Source: Colimorpha sp045591485 (GTDB lineage Bacteria > Bacteroidota > Bacteroidia > Bacteroidales > P3). From it: 13,450 nucleotides of DNA. Below the pieces are notes generated by a model. That model was not told where the DNA came from, made no database searches, and saw only the letters and a list, made by a program, of their open reading frames with translations. Numbering within the stretch: position 1 is the first letter of the stretch; the number at the start of each line of letters is the position of its first letter. Made by a program: the position numbers and the translations under genes. Shown piece by piece: positions 13,448 to 13,450 of this stretch. The DNA is taken from assembly GCA_045591485.1 (NCBI GenBank), contig JAZNSV010000072.1, positions 1 through 13,450 of the forward strand. The letters are read 5' to 3'.

Positions 13448-13450
13448 GGG

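Overview
This window looks like the chromosome of a Bacteroidales bacterium. The evidence is a protein with a type IX secretion (T9SS) sorting tail, a fimbrillin-like lipoprotein, a DksA-like protein of the finger-less type seen in Bacteroidetes, a four-helix-bundle 'suffix' protein, and promoters of the Bacteroidetes form (TTTG at -33, TAnnTTTG at -7). Shine-Dalgarno sites are absent before the main genes. Coding DNA is GC-rich by eye and is broken by AT-rich islands. The species cannot be named from this sequence.

Left part (1-3971): a strong hairpin terminator at the left edge, then two minus-strand genes. These are a DUF975-type membrane protein (84-731) and ornithine aminotransferase rocD (803-2023), separated by a clear minus-strand terminator; rocD has a near-perfect Bacteroidetes promoter. 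Divergent from rocD is a two-nucleotide-binding-domain peptide-type ABC ATPase (2232-3971). Its interdomain linker is encoded by heptanucleotide repeats.

Middle (3964-8868): a 1145-residue secreted modular protein on the minus strand overlaps the ABC gene tail to tail by 8 bp. Upstream of it lies the decayed 3' end of a GLUG-type surface-protein gene, which still sits behind a promoter-like sequence. Next come a DksA/TraR-like protein (7862-8266) and rimM (8329-8868), a small housekeeping pair on the minus strand.

Repeat block (8941-9497): three tandem copies of a 145-bp composite element, then three separate perfect hairpins. No gene is seen here.

Right part (9507-13450): a compact minus-strand cluster, read right to left. 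It contains a fimbrillin-like lipoprotein with an AT-rich beta-repeat C-terminus (10183-12090), an 83-residue protein with a duplicated 20-residue C-terminal motif (9907-10158), and two tiny membrane proteins of 68 and 46 residues joined by an ATGA overlap (9507-9850). The 46-residue gene falls below the size many gene finders report. I think this four-gene cluster is the best candidate for an undescribed surface system. Upstream is a roughly 430-base non-coding leader. Last is a four-helix-bundle suffix gene (12694-13410) whose 3' end runs into a strict 10-bp array of CCTAGG palindromes, the second most interesting signal.
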